A DNA stretch of 64,000 nt from Paludibacteraceae bacterium (GCA_017471175.1 JAFUVS010000014.1:166408-230407), one strand, 5' to 3'. Positions 17,775 to 28,122 are shown, counted from the stretch's first letter. The notes: generated from the sequence alone by a model not told the origin. Program-made: numbers and translations.

Positions 17775-18338
17775 TCAATCACAAAGGGAAAATAAATCCT
17801 CACGTGGATTGACTAACATCACGGGAACTTGGCTGCGGGCAATGGCTTTACGCTCCGGCGGACCGAAAATCAAGTCGTCCAAGCCATAATCACGAGAGGC
17901 TGTCAGAACGAGCAGTTGGTGAGCAAAATCACGCTGGCGACTGACAGCCTCTTCATAAAGATGAAAACTATCTCTCCGTGCTTCTGCCAACTCATACGTT
18001 ATTTCTTCCCCCGTTTTGTCGCGGACAGATTCGATATGCGTGATGATGCGGTTAGTATTATTGCGTGCGTGCGAACCGTAATCATTGGCAGGCAATAAGA
18101 TAATATGTGCACCTGTTTTGCGAGCCAAATACGTGCAAATCTCCGCCTTATACGTCTCTTCTTCTAACATCGTCACCGGCACTAAAATTCGCTTCAATAC
18201 GGCTATTTCTCGCATCGTGGGAGTCAAAAAAACGTATGGTCGCCGCTCCTCACGACACTCGTTCAACGCACGCTGCAATACGCGGCTGCGGTTATCACAT
18301 CGTACTAAACGTATATCTTCGTTATCGTCCAAGATCAT
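17775..18338 (-). CDS. Universal stress protein (UspA)-like protein
   Basis: A 187-residue protein whose region from about 49 looks like a Usp domain: KRILVPVTMLEEE at the start and a C-terminal DDLIFGPPERKAIARSQVPVMLVNP. The first 48 residues resemble the tail of another Usp-like half, as in tandem Usp proteins, but no complete first domain fits. No clear ATP-binding GxxG-9x-G(S/T) motif is seen. It lies 24 bp downstream of engB on the same strand. The family is likely; the function is unknown. Confidence 0.65.
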   Translation of the reverse strand: MILDDNEDIRLVRCDNRSRVLQRALNECREERRPYVFLTPTMREIAVLKRILVPVTMLEEETYKAEICTYLARKTGAHIILLPANDYGSHARNNTNRIITHIESVRDKTGEEITYELAEARRDSFHLYEEAVSRQRDFAHQLLVLTASRDYGLDDLIFGPPERKAIARSQVPVMLVNPREDLFSLCD

Positions 18339-18362
18339 AGACTCTTACGGATTATCTGACAA

Positions 18363-19001
18363 TTATTCTTGCGGTAGGTTTGCTGTGCATTGACTGATGA
18401 ATGAAAGCAGCTCATCACGCCCCATACCCGTTTCCGAGGACGTACAGAAAACAGGCGGCAATTCTTCCCACGTTTCCAACAGCGTCTGTTTATAGACCGC
18501 TATATTCTCTGACAACCTGCCCTTGCCTAACTTGTCCGCCTTGGTAAAAACGATGGAAAATGGCACCTCATTCTCTCCTAACCACTGCATAAATTCAAGG
18601 TCAATCTTTTGGGGTTTCAAGCGGCTGTCTATCAGCACAAACAGACAAACTAATTGTACACGCATCAGGCAGTATCGCTCAATCATTCGGCGCAACTGAT
18701 CACGCTGTACCAATCTGGTTTGCGCGTATCCGTACCCCGGTAAATCAACCAAATGCCATTTCGTTCTCTTACTTTGAATACCCGCTGACGATATTGCAGT
18801 ATCCGATTCTATAAGGAAATGATTGATAAGTAATGTTTTGCCCGGTTTCTGACTGGTTTTTGCCAAATGCGGATCACGGCAAAGCATATTGATAAGCGAT
18901 GACTTACCTACATTACTCCTTCCTATAAAAGCGTATTCTGGCAAGTTACCGGCGGGACACTGCGACACATCGGGCGACGATATAACAAATGAGGCGTTCA
19001 T
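18363..19001 (-). CDS. engB: Ribosome biogenesis GTP-binding protein EngB/YsxC
   Basis: GTPase needed for 50S subunit assembly. G1 is [13 protein letters not shown]3 DLPGYGYA and G4 TKADKLGKG, in the order and spacing of the family. The start chosen is the ATG at 19001 ([16 protein letters not shown], 212 residues), because the upstream in-frame ATG at 19034 would place 11 extra hydrophobic residues inside the terminator of the preceding gene. The Usp-like gene follows. Confidence 0.94.
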   Translation of the reverse strand: MNASFVISSPDVSQCPAGNLPEYAFIGRSNVGKSSLINMLCRDPHLAKTSQKPGKTLLINHFLIESDTAISSAGIQSKRTKWHLVDLPGYGYAQTRLVQRDQLRRMIERYCLMRVQLVCLFVLIDSRLKPQKIDLEFMQWLGENEVPFSIVFTKADKLGKGRLSENIAVYKQTLLETWEELPPVFCTSSETGMGRDELLSFISQCTANLPQE

Positions 19002-19021
19002 AACGTGTACCAAGATAATAC

Positions 19022-19052
19022 AAAAAAGGGGCAATGTTTTTCACACTGCCCC
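19022..19052 (-). terminator. Rho-independent terminator after the M16 peptidase
   Basis: On the minus strand GGGGCA (19052-19047) pairs with TGCCCC (19033-19028), with three further pairs above one mismatch, and is followed at once by six U. It begins 12 bp after the M16 stop and closes the ftsH-M16 transcription unit before engB. Confidence 0.9.
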
Positions 19053-19063
19053 ACTACGATAAA

Positions 19064-21877
19064 CTATTTTACTTCTGGAGCCGGAGACATAACCACTTCA
19101 AATACATTGCCTGCTGCCACGAGTTTGGTGAGCAGGGCTTGAATCTTTTCGGCGGTGATACCCTGCACGGTCTTCTCGTAGTCGGCTAACAGGTCGTCGC
19201 CATAGACCAGACGGTCATACACGGCACTGCGCCACCACCAGTTCGTTTGCAGGTTCTCCTTGTAGTCCTTGAGCATCGACTCCTTCTCTTTCTGCAGGTC
19301 TTGCGCCAAAGGACCGTCCTTGACAATGGTCTGTACCTCTTCGTGAATGACTTGCATCAGGCGTTCTTCCTTCTCGGGGTCGGTATCAAACTGCATCACA
19401 AGACGAGCCGAAGCATACGGGATACGGGTTACCCAACCGCCGCAACCTACGCCGTAACTGCCGCCTTCACGCTCACGGATAGACTCAAGATAACGCGTAC
19501 TCAAGATACGCCCTATCAACTCCATCGTTACCGCGTTTTCGAGTGAGTAAGGAATCTCGTCAGAAGTGTACTGGATGCGGTTGGTTGTCTGACGGATTTC
19601 CATCTCACGCGTGAAATAGTTTTTAACGGTACCCTTGGGAGCGTGGATGTTCCAGTCGCGCCATTGTTCGGGTTCGGCTTTCTTCGTCTTCAGACCGCCT
19701 ATCCATTGGCAGACGGCTTTCTGTACGCTCTTATCGGCATGGTTAATATCACCATAGATGATAAAAGTGAAGTCGCCCGGATTACCAAAACGGTCGTGGT
19801 AGATTTCCATCACCTTGTCAAGGGACACTTTTTCGAGCGCGTCCATATCAAAGATCAGAGTACGTTCCGAGTGGCAGGACTGCGTAAGAGCCAACGAGTC
19901 GCCAAAGACGGTCTTGTGGTTCTTATTGCGGTTACGAAGTCCCTCTTTCTGACGGTTCATATAGGTCTCATAGGCTTTCTCATCCCTGCGCGGAGCAGTG
20001 AAATTGAGATAAACCAATTGGAGCATCGTCTCAAAATCTTTGATGCTCGAACTACCCCATACCGACTCGGAGTAAGTGTCTATACTGAGGCTGGCACTTG
20101 CGCTCTTGCCTGTCAGGGCTTTGTTCAGTTCCCGACGCGAAAAGTCGCTCAATCCCATCTCATAAATCAGCGAGGTCGTCAGCCTTAGCGAAGGCAGATC
20201 CTCGGTCTTGACCAACGATGAGCCACCCATCGAGTAGGCTTGCAACGAGATGCTGTTCTCGTCAAACTTCGAAGGACGGAAAATGACGCGTATGCCGTTG
20301 CTCAACGTCCATTCGGTAGTGCCGTAACGCTCATCGGAAGAGGTGGACTTAATCTTACCCGCCTTCGGGGCTTTCTTGATTAACTGCGTGCGATAAACAA
20401 GGTCTTCGGGCGACTCTATTTCAGCCTTCTGCACCGCTTGCATCATCGCTAATACTTCCTCTTCCGTGGGAATATGAATACCCTCTTTCTCCTGACCTGT
20501 AATGGACACGGTCGGATGATTATGCATCAGCGTGCGAACCATCATATTCAACTCTGTAAGTGTAATAGTAGGAACCTGCTCTTGGGCAAAACGCACTTCC
20601 CAATCGATACCGGGGATAGACTCTTGATCCTCAAAGTTGCGCACATACTCATTGACGTAGGAGCGGTTGCTGCGGGTGTTCTTGCTCTTGAGCGAGTTCT
20701 CCATACTATTCAGGTAGTTGGTCTTAACGCGATCCAACTCGCTTTGCTTAAAGCCGTAGCGTTGCATCTTCTCCAACTGGTACAACAGGTCATTGAGTGC
20801 CTCTGTTTCGCGTCCTTCTTTCGGACTGACGGAAGCCAAGAAAGCATCTTTGAGTTTGACTATCTCGCCGTATCCCACACCTGCGCTCTTGAACGATGCG
20901 TTAGGGTCTTCCGTGATGTCGCTGAAGCGGTTGTTCATCATCGAGCAGATGAGCGACAGACAGATATTGCGACGGTACTCGTAAGGCGTATTGCGCAGAC
21001 TGCTCTGCATCTGCTCGTGCAGCCATTCGATACTTATATCCGTGCTTTGAGCCTCCTTGTTGGATGCGGTAACCACACGTGCGCGGTCATTGAAAGGTAC
21101 GGTATAGAGAGGACGCTCACCGCGGTTGGCACGCGCGGGAACATCTTTCCACAGGTCTTTGATTTTCTGCTCAATCTTGTCCACATCTATATCGCCCACC
21201 ACGATGATGGCTTGCAGGTCAGGTCCGTACCACTTGTGGTAATAATCGCGCAGGGCATCGTAGGCGAAGTTGTTGATAACAGCCGTATCGCCTATCACAT
21301 CGCGTTTGCCGTACTGCGTACCGGGGTATTTCTTGGCAACGATGTCCTTGTAGAGCAGACGACCCGGAGTAGCTCTTGTCCGCCATTCCTCGCGAATCAC
21401 ACCGCGCTCTGCGTCTATCTCGTCCGGCTCCAACAGCAGACCGCACGACCAGTCGTACATCACCAACAGAGCCGAATCAATAATCCCTTCCCGAACGGTA
21501 GGTACATCGCTCAACCGATACACCGTCTCATCAATCGAGGTATAGGCGTTGATATTGCCGCCGAAATTCACGCCGATAGACTCAAAGTAATTGATAATAC
21601 CCTTCCCGGCGAAGTGCTTGGTACCATTGAAAGCCATGTGCTCGAGGAAGTGCGCCAAACCGTTTTGGTTATCTTCTTCCAACACGGCACCCACCGCTTG
21701 CGCGATATGAAACTCGGCGCGCTCCTTCGGCTGCTCGTTGTGACGAATGTAGTAGGTCAAGCCGTTGTCCAAATGACCTACGCGCACATCCTTGTCAATA
21801 GGTAACTTGTCGGTGCGTTGTGCCGACATACTGAGGGCTGCCAACAGAAGCCCCAAAGTCATCAGTGTGTGTTTCAT
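19064..21877 (-). CDS. M16-family zinc peptidase (pitrilysin/insulinase-like), secreted
   Basis: Full-length two-halved M16 peptidase of 937 residues with an N-terminal signal peptide (about 1-19, ending SMSAQ). The inverted zinc motif HFLEH is at 76-80 and the distal Glu lies in ERGVIREEWR. The second half (from about 515) is the structurally related inactive domain. It probably degrades peptides in the periplasm. It follows ftsH by 3 bp and is closed by the terminator at 19022-19052. A second M16 gene ends at base 324. Confidence 0.92.
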   Translation of the reverse strand: MKHTLMTLGLLLAALSMSAQRTDKLPIDKDVRVGHLDNGLTYYIRHNEQPKERAEFHIAQAVGAVLEEDNQNGLAHFLEHMAFNGTKHFAGKGIINYFESIGVNFGGNINAYTSIDETVYRLSDVPTVREGIIDSALLVMYDWSCGLLLEPDEIDAERGVIREEWRTRATPGRLLYKDIVAKKYPGTQYGKRDVIGDTAVINNFAYDALRDYYHKWYGPDLQAIIVVGDIDVDKIEQKIKDLWKDVPARANRGERPLYTVPFNDRARVVTASNKEAQSTDISIEWLHEQMQSSLRNTPYEYRRNICLSLICSMMNNRFSDITEDPNASFKSAGVGYGEIVKLKDAFLASVSPKEGRETEALNDLLYQLEKMQRYGFKQSELDRVKTNYLNSMENSLKSKNTRSNRSYVNEYVRNFEDQESIPGIDWEVRFAQEQVPTITLTELNMMVRTLMHNHPTVSITGQEKEGIHIPTEEEVLAMMQAVQKAEIESPEDLVYRTQLIKKAPKAGKIKSTSSDERYGTTEWTLSNGIRVIFRPSKFDENSISLQAYSMGGSSLVKTEDLPSLRLTTSLIYEMGLSDFSRRELNKALTGKSASASLSIDTYSESVWGSSSIKDFETMLQLVYLNFTAPRRDEKAYETYMNRQKEGLRNRNKNHKTVFGDSLALTQSCHSERTLIFDMDALEKVSLDKVMEIYHDRFGNPGDFTFIIYGDINHADKSVQKAVCQWIGGLKTKKAEPEQWRDWNIHAPKGTVKNYFTREMEIRQTTNRIQYTSDEIPYSLENAVTMELIGRILSTRYLESIREREGGSYGVGCGGWVTRIPYASARLVMQFDTDPEKEERLMQVIHEEVQTIVKDGPLAQDLQKEKESMLKDYKENLQTNWWWRSAVYDRLVYGDDLLADYEKTVQGITAEKIQALLTKLVAAGNVFEVVMSPAPEVK

Positions 21878-21880
21878 CTT

Positions 21881-23899
21881 TTATGCGTTTGTTTCTGTTT
21901 GTTCTGTTGTGTTTGCCATTGACTCGTTTGCATTGCTTGCCTCCGATTCGGAAGTATTCTCCTCGATTATCTCATCGCCGCGACTCTTCCACGGACGCGG
22001 ACCGAGTACACTCTCTACATCATCGCTCGTAATCACCTCGCGTTCAATGAGCATCTCGGCGATACGATGGTGCTGCTCGGCGTGTTCGGTCAGAATCTTT
22101 TTGGCACGCGCCATCTGCTCGCTGATGATAGCCGATGTTTCGCTATCAATCACTTGCGCCGTCTGCTCGCTGTACGGTTTAGTCATAGCATATTCGTACC
22201 GACCCGTAGAGTCATAGAAACTTACATCCTTCAACTTGTCCGACATACCGTAGTATGCCACCATAGCAAACGCCTGTTTGGTCGCGCGCTCAAGGTCATT
22301 AAGCGCACCGGTGGAAGTTTGGTTGAGAAAACATTGCTCGGCTGCACGACCGCCCAACAAAGCGCAGAGTTCGTCCAATATATGCTCCTTGTTGGTCAGT
22401 TGCCGCTCTTCGGGCAGATACCAGGCAGCACCAAGTGCCGCACCGCGCGGTACTATCGTTACCTTGACCAATGGATTAGCCCACCTGAGCAGCCAACTGA
22501 TAGTGGCGTGTCCTGCCTCGTGGTAGGCAATCGAGCGTTTCTCCTCGTCCGTCAGTATCTTGTTCTTGCGCTCCAAACCGCCCACAATACGGTCCACCGC
22601 ATCCATAAAGTCTTGCTTGCCCACCGTCTTACGGTCGTGCCGTGCAGCAATCAGAGCCGCTTCGTTGCAGACATTGGCAATATCCGCGCCCGAAAAACCG
22701 GGAGTCTGCTTGCTCAAGAAATTGACATCCACCGTATCGTCCAATTTGAGCGGCTTGAGGTGTACGCCGAAGATCTCTTTGCGCTCCTGAAGATCAGGCA
22801 GCTCCACGTGAATCTGCCTATCGAATCGCCCGGCACGCAGCAGGGCGGGGTCAAGAATCTCGGCGCGGTTGGTAGCGGCAAGGATAATAACGCCCGAATT
22901 GGTGCCGAAGCCGTCCATTTCTGTCAGCAACTGGTTGAGCGTCGATTCGCGCTCATCGTTGCCGCCCGTAATCGCGCCCTTACCGCGCGCACGCCCCACG
23001 GCATCTATCTCGTCTATGAAAATGATAGCAGGAGCTTTCTCTTTCGCCTGCCGGAAAAGGTCACGCACGCGGCTGGCACCCACGCCCACAAACATCTCCA
23101 CGAAATCCGAACCCGACATCGAGAAGAAAGGTACATCCGCTTCGCCTGCCACTGCCTTGGCAAGCAACGTCTTACCCGTCCCGGGAGGACCTACTAACAA
23201 AGCCCCCTTCGGTATCTTACCGCCGAGATTGGTGTATTTCTCAGGGTTCTTCAAGAAAGCCACTATCTCTTCCACCTCCTGCTTCGCACCCTCCAAACCG
23301 GCAACGTCCTTGAACGTCACCTTGTCTTTCTGATCCTTGTCAAAGAGGTGGGCTTTCGCTTTTCCGACACCGAAAATTCCACCGCCCATTGAGCCTATAC
23401 CGCGACTCATATACACGAAGAAACCGATAATCAGTATCCACGGCACAATGTTCACCAACAGCAGATACCATATATCTTTCGACTTCTCGTATTTCACGTC
23501 GATGGCTTTGAGACCCTGCTGACGACGGCGGGCATTGACCTCATCGGTATATTTGGCAAACTCCTCCACAGACGGAACCTGCGTCGTAAGCATACCCTTC
23601 ACTTCCCTTGCATGCTCCGTAGTGCCGAACACTAATTCATACTGCTCGGGACGAATGGTGGCTTTCGCACTGTTGTCATCATAGACAATCAGTTGCTCCA
23701 CCATATCTTTCTCTATGTAGGACGTGAATTGGGTATAACTCAGGTCTTTCTCTATCTTCTTGTTATTAGCGGGATAGAAGAAAAACATCAATACTCCGAA
23801 TAGAAGTAAATAGATAAGCCATCCCCATAAGCCTTTCTTTTTAGGCGGCTCATTGTTGCCCATCGGGTTAGTCGGCTGCGTACTCTGTTGTTGTGCCAT
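21881..23899 (-). CDS. ftsH: ATP-dependent zinc metalloprotease FtsH
   Basis: Membrane-anchored AAA+ protease that degrades unassembled membrane proteins and regulators. The 672 residues comprise TM1 (about 24-42), a small periplasmic domain, TM2 (about 144-163), Walker A GPPGTGKT (237-244), Walker B FIDEID (294-299), the second region of homology around RAGRFDRQ, and the zinc motif HEAGH (460-464). The start at 23899 overlaps rsfS by 32 bp; an in-frame ATG at 23863 would avoid this and is a reasonable alternative. A sigma-54-like sequence lies at 23955-23970. Confidence 0.97.
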   Translation of the reverse strand: MAQQQSTQPTNPMGNNEPPKKKGLWGWLIYLLLFGVLMFFFYPANNKKIEKDLSYTQFTSYIEKDMVEQLIVYDDNSAKATIRPEQYELVFGTTEHAREVKGMLTTQVPSVEEFAKYTDEVNARRRQQGLKAIDVKYEKSKDIWYLLLVNIVPWILIIGFFVYMSRGIGSMGGGIFGVGKAKAHLFDKDQKDKVTFKDVAGLEGAKQEVEEIVAFLKNPEKYTNLGGKIPKGALLVGPPGTGKTLLAKAVAGEADVPFFSMSGSDFVEMFVGVGASRVRDLFRQAKEKAPAIIFIDEIDAVGRARGKGAITGGNDERESTLNQLLTEMDGFGTNSGVIILAATNRAEILDPALLRAGRFDRQIHVELPDLQERKEIFGVHLKPLKLDDTVDVNFLSKQTPGFSGADIANVCNEAALIAARHDRKTVGKQDFMDAVDRIVGGLERKNKILTDEEKRSIAYHEAGHATISWLLRWANPLVKVTIVPRGAALGAAWYLPEERQLTNKEHILDELCALLGGRAAEQCFLNQTSTGALNDLERATKQAFAMVAYYGMSDKLKDVSFYDSTGRYEYAMTKPYSEQTAQVIDSETSAIISEQMARAKKILTEHAEQHHRIAEMLIEREVITSDDVESVLGPRPWKSRGDEIIEENTSESEASNANESMANTTEQTETNA

Positions 23900-24236
23900 C
23901 GCTCCAAAGATTTTCTATATCGTAATACTCGCGCATCGGGCGCAACATGATATGTACAAATACCGTGCCATAGTCCAACGCTATCCATTCGGCGTTCTGT
24001 TTGCCGTCCATAGCAAGGGGATGGATATGCGTTTCTTTACGCACATAGTAGTCCACCTCATCGGCTATGGCACTCACCTGCGTAGGACTGCCGCCTTCGG
24101 CTATAACCATATATTCAACGGGTGCTTCCGTTATCTTCCTCAAGTCAAGCGACACAATGCGCTGTCCTTTCTTGTTGCGGATGCCCTCCACGATGGTGGC
24201 AACCAACTGCTCTGTCGTTACTTCTTCTTTCTTCAT
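23868..24236 (-). CDS. rsfS: Ribosomal silencing factor RsfS
   Basis: Binds uL14 on the 50S subunit and blocks subunit joining when nutrients are short. The 122-residue protein has the family core: AEGGSPTQVSAIAD and LDYGTVFVHIM, with a C-terminal [10 protein letters not shown]. Placement directly upstream of ftsH is a common Bacteroidetes arrangement. Its last 32 bp overlap the chosen ftsH start. Confidence 0.94.
   Translation of the reverse strand: MKKEEVTTEQLVATIVEGIRNKKGQRIVSLDLRKITEAPVEYMVIAEGGSPTQVSAIADEVDYYVRKETHIHPLAMDGKQNAEWIALDYGTVFVHIMLRPMREYYDIENLWSDGTTTEYAAD
23955..23970 (-). promoter_or_regulatory. Sigma-54-like sequence inside rsfS, upstream of ftsH
   Basis: On the minus strand TGGCACGGTATTTGTA has the -24 box TGGCACG at correct spacing from TTGTA, one mismatch from the -12 consensus at the key C. 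It encodes the conserved GTVFV of RsfS, so protein constraint could explain it. The predicted start of transcription lies about 45 nt upstream of ftsH. Confidence 0.25.
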
Positions 24237-24262
24237 ATCTGTTAAAAATTCACTTCTAAAAC

Positions 24263-25210
24263 TTACATTGTCGCTGTCATAAGTGACAAAAATGTTTTGG
24301 GAACGGGCGTTTCAAAATGCAGTTTCTGCTCCGTCACCGGATGAATGAACTCCAATACCCGCGCGTGCAGACACAAGCGGTCGGCTTTCCTTTGCAGCAA
24401 GGCTTTTGACAGCGCGGTATCATTGCCGTGTCCGTACTTGCGGTCCCCTAATACAGGATGCCCTACCGAAGCCAAATGAACACGAATCTGATTCGTCCTG
24501 CCCGTCTCCAAGTGCAACTCAACCAACGACAAACCGCCTTTTCCGCGCACCGGCAATTCAGTAGCCGCATTCTCTTTCAGCACCTTGTAGTTCGTCACAG
24601 CCAAGTCCCCGCCGTCATCCACGGGCGACGAATAGACCATCGCATTTCGCTTGTCCTCCGTGAACCACGAGCGGATCTGACTCTCTTTCTTGTCAAACAC
24701 CCCTTCGGCTACTGCCACATACGTGCGCTGCGTAACTATATCACGCCAGTAGTCGCGCATATAGTGCTGCAACTCGGCGGACTTAGCGAACACAAGCAAC
24801 CCCGATGTCTCGCGGTCTAAACGATGTACCACAAACACCCCGTTCCTCACATTCTGCTTCTTTACGTAGGCTTTCAAGATGGAATAAGCCGTCGTTTCCG
24901 TCGATTCGGTAGTAGTGGGAACAGACAACAACCCGTTCTTCTTATCCACCACAATCAGACTGTCATCCTCATATACGAGGCGCAGTTTGGGATGGTGCAG
25001 CTCCACCGCCCCCTGACCGCTTCGTACCGTCACTCTGTCGCCCGCCTGCAAGGTAGTATCAAATTGCGACACCACTACGCCATTGACCGACACCAGCCGG
25101 TGTTGCAACCATCGTTTGGCATTCGTCCTTGTCGTTCCTATCGCATCTGTCAGAAACGACAAGAGGTCAGACGATCTGCGAACAGGATATTCGGTTTCTT
25201 TCTTTTTCAT
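24263..25210 (-). CDS. RluA-family RNA pseudouridine synthase
   Basis: Modifies uridines in rRNA or tRNA. The 315-residue protein has an N-terminal S4-like RNA-binding region (about 15-65, with RWLQHRLVSVNGVVV) and the RluA catalytic motif HRLDRETSGLLVFA containing the catalytic Asp, then GRTNQIRVHLASVGHPVLGDRKYG. The target position cannot be told. It overlaps the end of the transporter gene upstream by 4 bp. Confidence 0.92.
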   Translation of the reverse strand: MKKKETEYPVRRSSDLLSFLTDAIGTTRTNAKRWLQHRLVSVNGVVVSQFDTTLQAGDRVTVRSGQGAVELHHPKLRLVYEDDSLIVVDKKNGLLSVPTTTESTETTAYSILKAYVKKQNVRNGVFVVHRLDRETSGLLVFAKSAELQHYMRDYWRDIVTQRTYVAVAEGVFDKKESQIRSWFTEDKRNAMVYSSPVDDGGDLAVTNYKVLKENAATELPVRGKGGLSLVELHLETGRTNQIRVHLASVGHPVLGDRKYGHGNDTALSKALLQRKADRLCLHARVLEFIHPVTEQKLHFETPVPKTFLSLMTATM

Positions 25211-25833
25211 ATTTCCTCTGATTTGAGACTGACTATCAGTCGATACAGATTACAACCGATGAAATTGCCGACTACCAACATGCTGTACAAGAGCAATATC
25301 TGTCCTACGTTCGCAGCCCAGAAATCAAACGGCACGGTCAAGTAATAGAACGCATCGGCAATGCAGTGCGGAAAACCGCAATGGATAAAGAGCGGCACAG
25401 CAAAAATCAGCGGAATCCAGTTACCTATCTCATTTCCTTTGCGCGCAAACGTAACCGCCGTGGTCATCAATATGCCGCAGCCGATACTCAGCACGCCCGC
25501 TTTCCACCAGCCGACCGACAGCCGACCTTCCAGCAGCGTCTGAGCCGTCTCCTGCAGCGGCATAGGCGAACAACGCGCTATCAACGCAATCAGCAGACAA
25601 CCTACCCAGTTACCTACCAAGATAAGCAACAACTCCTTCATCTCCTGCCCGTTCTGCACGAAACCCGCTGTACCGGTAAAGAGCTTGAGCCGATACTTAA
25701 CCACAGTTGCTAATCCGAAGATAAACAGGAACATACCTATCGCCTTCCCCGCTAAAAAGCCGTAGCCCGCAAGCGCGATACATACACCGGCAAACACTGC
25801 CGAACGAAAAATCGGAAAAAGTGCGTTCTTCAT
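25207..25833 (-). CDS. Formate/nitrite transporter (FNT) family protein
   Basis: An integral membrane protein of 208 residues with about six hydrophobic segments. FTGTAGF after the second segment and HCGFPHCIADAFYY near the fifth resemble the FNT pattern (conserved His in the GFxHxxAN region). It is shorter than the usual 260-280 residues of FocA/NirC proteins. The substrate is unknown. It overlaps the RluA-family gene by 4 bp and follows the GH20 gene by 36 bp. Confidence 0.7.
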   Translation of the reverse strand: MKNALFPIFRSAVFAGVCIALAGYGFLAGKAIGMFLFIFGLATVVKYRLKLFTGTAGFVQNGQEMKELLLILVGNWVGCLLIALIARCSPMPLQETAQTLLEGRLSVGWWKAGVLSIGCGILMTTAVTFARKGNEIGNWIPLIFAVPLFIHCGFPHCIADAFYYLTVPFDFWAANVGQILLLYSMLVVGNFIGCNLYRLIVSLKSEEI

Positions 25834-25851
25834 CGTTATTTAACCCGTTTT

Positions 25852-25890
25852 TTCAATCCACAGCCAAGTTTATTCAATCCACAGCCAAGT
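25852..25890. repeat. 21-bp tandem duplication at the 3' end of the GH20 gene
   Basis: The 18-bp block 25852-25869 is repeated exactly at 25873-25890, a 21-bp (7-codon) period. On the minus strand the first copy encodes the final residues of the hexosaminidase, then a stop, then the same residues again in frame. The second copy lies after the stop and appears untranslated. Confidence 0.85.
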
Positions 25891-28020
25891 CGTATTCGAC
25901 CAATGGTTCAGGTACTGCCAGCGGGCTTTTATCACACGAGCTGTACCGTAAGCGTCCGTTACAACAGGCAGAACATCCTTGTTAAGCACAAACGGCTCGG
26001 TATAAGTCTGCCACGTCTCGCCGCCGTCCAGCGTATATTCGATACGGCTGTCCGCTGTTTGCCCGCCGACTACGGTGTTCATATAGACCGTATCGTTCGC
26101 CACGTGGATGCCGGGCAACTGCAGGTGGAAATTATGCCCTTCCTGATTCAGTTGGGGCAGCATATAGTGATAGACTAACGATGTAAACTCCGGCAAGGTT
26201 AATGCCGAACGGTTATTCCACGAGCGTTCCGCCAAACCGAACATCTTCGGATACAGTTGCCATTCTACCTGGCGGAAACTGCGAATCGGCTCTGCCCACA
26301 ACTGTGCGTTCATTCCTATCACATTGGCGTGCTCTAACGGTTCCCAGTCAAAAGCACGGTACTCATCGGTGAATCCGCCCCAATCCAAGCCTTTCTCCTC
26401 ATGATGACGGCAGTAAGCGAAGTCGAAGTACATGTGATTGGCAGTTGCCAATACCACTTGGTAGCCCGAATCAGCCATCTGTTGCGGTTTCTCCATTCCG
26501 TTGTGCCAACTGTAGCAGATAGCACCCGACTCAGGACGGCAGAACTCCGTGATTTCCTCCCAGCCCATCGGACGCAAATCATACTTTTTCAATATCTCTA
26601 ACACGCCGTCTATAAAGGCTTGATGCTCTTCGTAGGTAAGTGAACCTTGCGGCACTTCATCGCCGCCTATGTTGAAAATCGTAAACTCGGCCTCCGCTTC
26701 CTCGTACATCTTTTTCAGTTCGCGTACGACCGTCTCAATGAAAGTGAGCGCATACGGGTTGGTCACGGCTATCACATTGTCGGTATATTCCTGTGCGCCG
26801 TTATAGGCACGCATGTCCATCACGCTGTCGCTCAAAAGCGGATAGAGGGCTTTCTTGCAAGCACGCATGTGTCCGGGCATATCGATTTCGGGAATGACGC
26901 GGATATGACGCTCCTTGGCATAACGCAGCAGACGGATATAGTCGGCACGCGTCAAAAAGCCGTTGGCGGTGTTCTTCGGGTCGGTATAGTCCCATCCGCC
27001 GCCGTACATCGGATACAGACATTCCTTCTCGGTCAGCGTATAACCTCTGCGTGCACCTTGAGCCGTCAATTCCGGCAGACCCGGTATCTCCACGCGCCAT
27101 GCCTCATCATCGCTGATATGGAAATGGAGCGTATTCAGTTTCTGCTCTGCCATTATATCCACCACGCGCATCACCGAATCCACAGGATAGAAGTTGCGCA
27201 CAATGTCAAGCATCACGCCGCGATGGTGCATATCGGGATAGTCCTCTATACGGCTCACTTTCGTCACCGGATTCATCTTCCGAAGTGTCTGCTTGGCGTA
27301 GTACAGACCCGCCTCGTCTGCGGCTTCTATATAGATGGTATTCGGCGTAAAACGAATCGTATAGCCCTCGCGAACCAAATCTGCATTCATTTTTACTTCG
27401 ATGGCAGCCTTCGCTATATCACATACTTCGTCGCCCCATTCCGCTTTCTTGGGCTGCGGAAAGAACAGAAACTCGGTAGCAAGTTTTTGAGCCGCAGCGC
27501 GCTCTGCATTATATCCGTAACTGTATTCGCCGTCGGCGTAAGGCGTTTTCTCCCACGTTTCCATTCCTCTGTACATCTGTTCGCGGCGGGTGTACTTGTC
27601 CCACGTACAAGTTACCGTCAGCGGCTCTGGGTGCTTGCCCGTTACGATAAAGAGCCCTTCAGGGTGTTTGTTCTCGCGGATACCGTTGCCGCGAAAACGC
27701 AGACAATACGTGCGCGAACTGTCAGCCGGAATGGGACGATATGTCTCAGACGGACGGTAGCAGTGGTAACTGCCCTGAATCTGCGTACCGCATAGCTCAT
27801 CGCCCTCACGGCAGATTGGTGCCATCGCTTCCATACAGAAATAGAGCGTCCAGTCGTTGTCCAACTCTTTGCCGGAAACATTCTTGATGGTCAGGTAGGC
27901 TTCCGCTACACGCGGCTCTACATCGTTCCGACCAAATTCCCAGTGACACGTAATGGGGGCTTCGTTCTTGGCGCAAGACAGCAGACCCAAGCAAGACAGG
28001 AAAACAAAAAACTTTTTCAT
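25870..28020 (-). CDS. Beta-N-acetylhexosaminidase, GH20, lipoprotein
   Basis: Removes terminal GlcNAc or GalNAc from glycans. It has a lipoprotein signal with the lipid-acceptor Cys16 (LLSC). The N-terminal part (about 20-170) is a domain preceding the GH20b-type domain; the GH20 barrel from about 265 contains MLDIVRNFYPV, the HFHISDDEAWRVEI strand and the catalytic pair Asp454-Glu455 in IGGDEVP. The 716 residues include a C-terminal beta domain. Its promoter is one side of the interlocked divergent promoter at 28123-28163, giving a leader of about 100 nt. Confidence 0.93.
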   Translation of the reverse strand: MKKFFVFLSCLGLLSCAKNEAPITCHWEFGRNDVEPRVAEAYLTIKNVSGKELDNDWTLYFCMEAMAPICREGDELCGTQIQGSYHCYRPSETYRPIPADSSRTYCLRFRGNGIRENKHPEGLFIVTGKHPEPLTVTCTWDKYTRREQMYRGMETWEKTPYADGEYSYGYNAERAAAQKLATEFLFFPQPKKAEWGDEVCDIAKAAIEVKMNADLVREGYTIRFTPNTIYIEAADEAGLYYAKQTLRKMNPVTKVSRIEDYPDMHHRGVMLDIVRNFYPVDSVMRVVDIMAEQKLNTLHFHISDDEAWRVEIPGLPELTAQGARRGYTLTEKECLYPMYGGGWDYTDPKNTANGFLTRADYIRLLRYAKERHIRVIPEIDMPGHMRACKKALYPLLSDSVMDMRAYNGAQEYTDNVIAVTNPYALTFIETVVRELKKMYEEAEAEFTIFNIGGDEVPQGSLTYEEHQAFIDGVLEILKKYDLRPMGWEEITEFCRPESGAICYSWHNGMEKPQQMADSGYQVVLATANHMYFDFAYCRHHEEKGLDWGGFTDEYRAFDWEPLEHANVIGMNAQLWAEPIRSFRQVEWQLYPKMFGLAERSWNNRSALTLPEFTSLVYHYMLPQLNQEGHNFHLQLPGIHVANDTVYMNTVVGGQTADSRIEYTLDGGETWQTYTEPFVLNKDVLPVVTDAYGTARVIKARWQYLNHWSNTTWLWIE

Positions 28021-28122
28021 ATCAGCGGTTGTTTTAACTATTGATTTTCACCTCTATACATCTCATTACACACCCCCTGCCAGGCGGCTGTAACGATTTT
28101 TTACTGTCGATTTTTTCGTTTA

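Noticed and set aside
20474-21805. 443-residue open frame on the plus strand opposite the M16 peptidase.
   Set aside because: The minus-strand gene is a full, motif-complete M16 peptidase; the antisense frame is a shadow.
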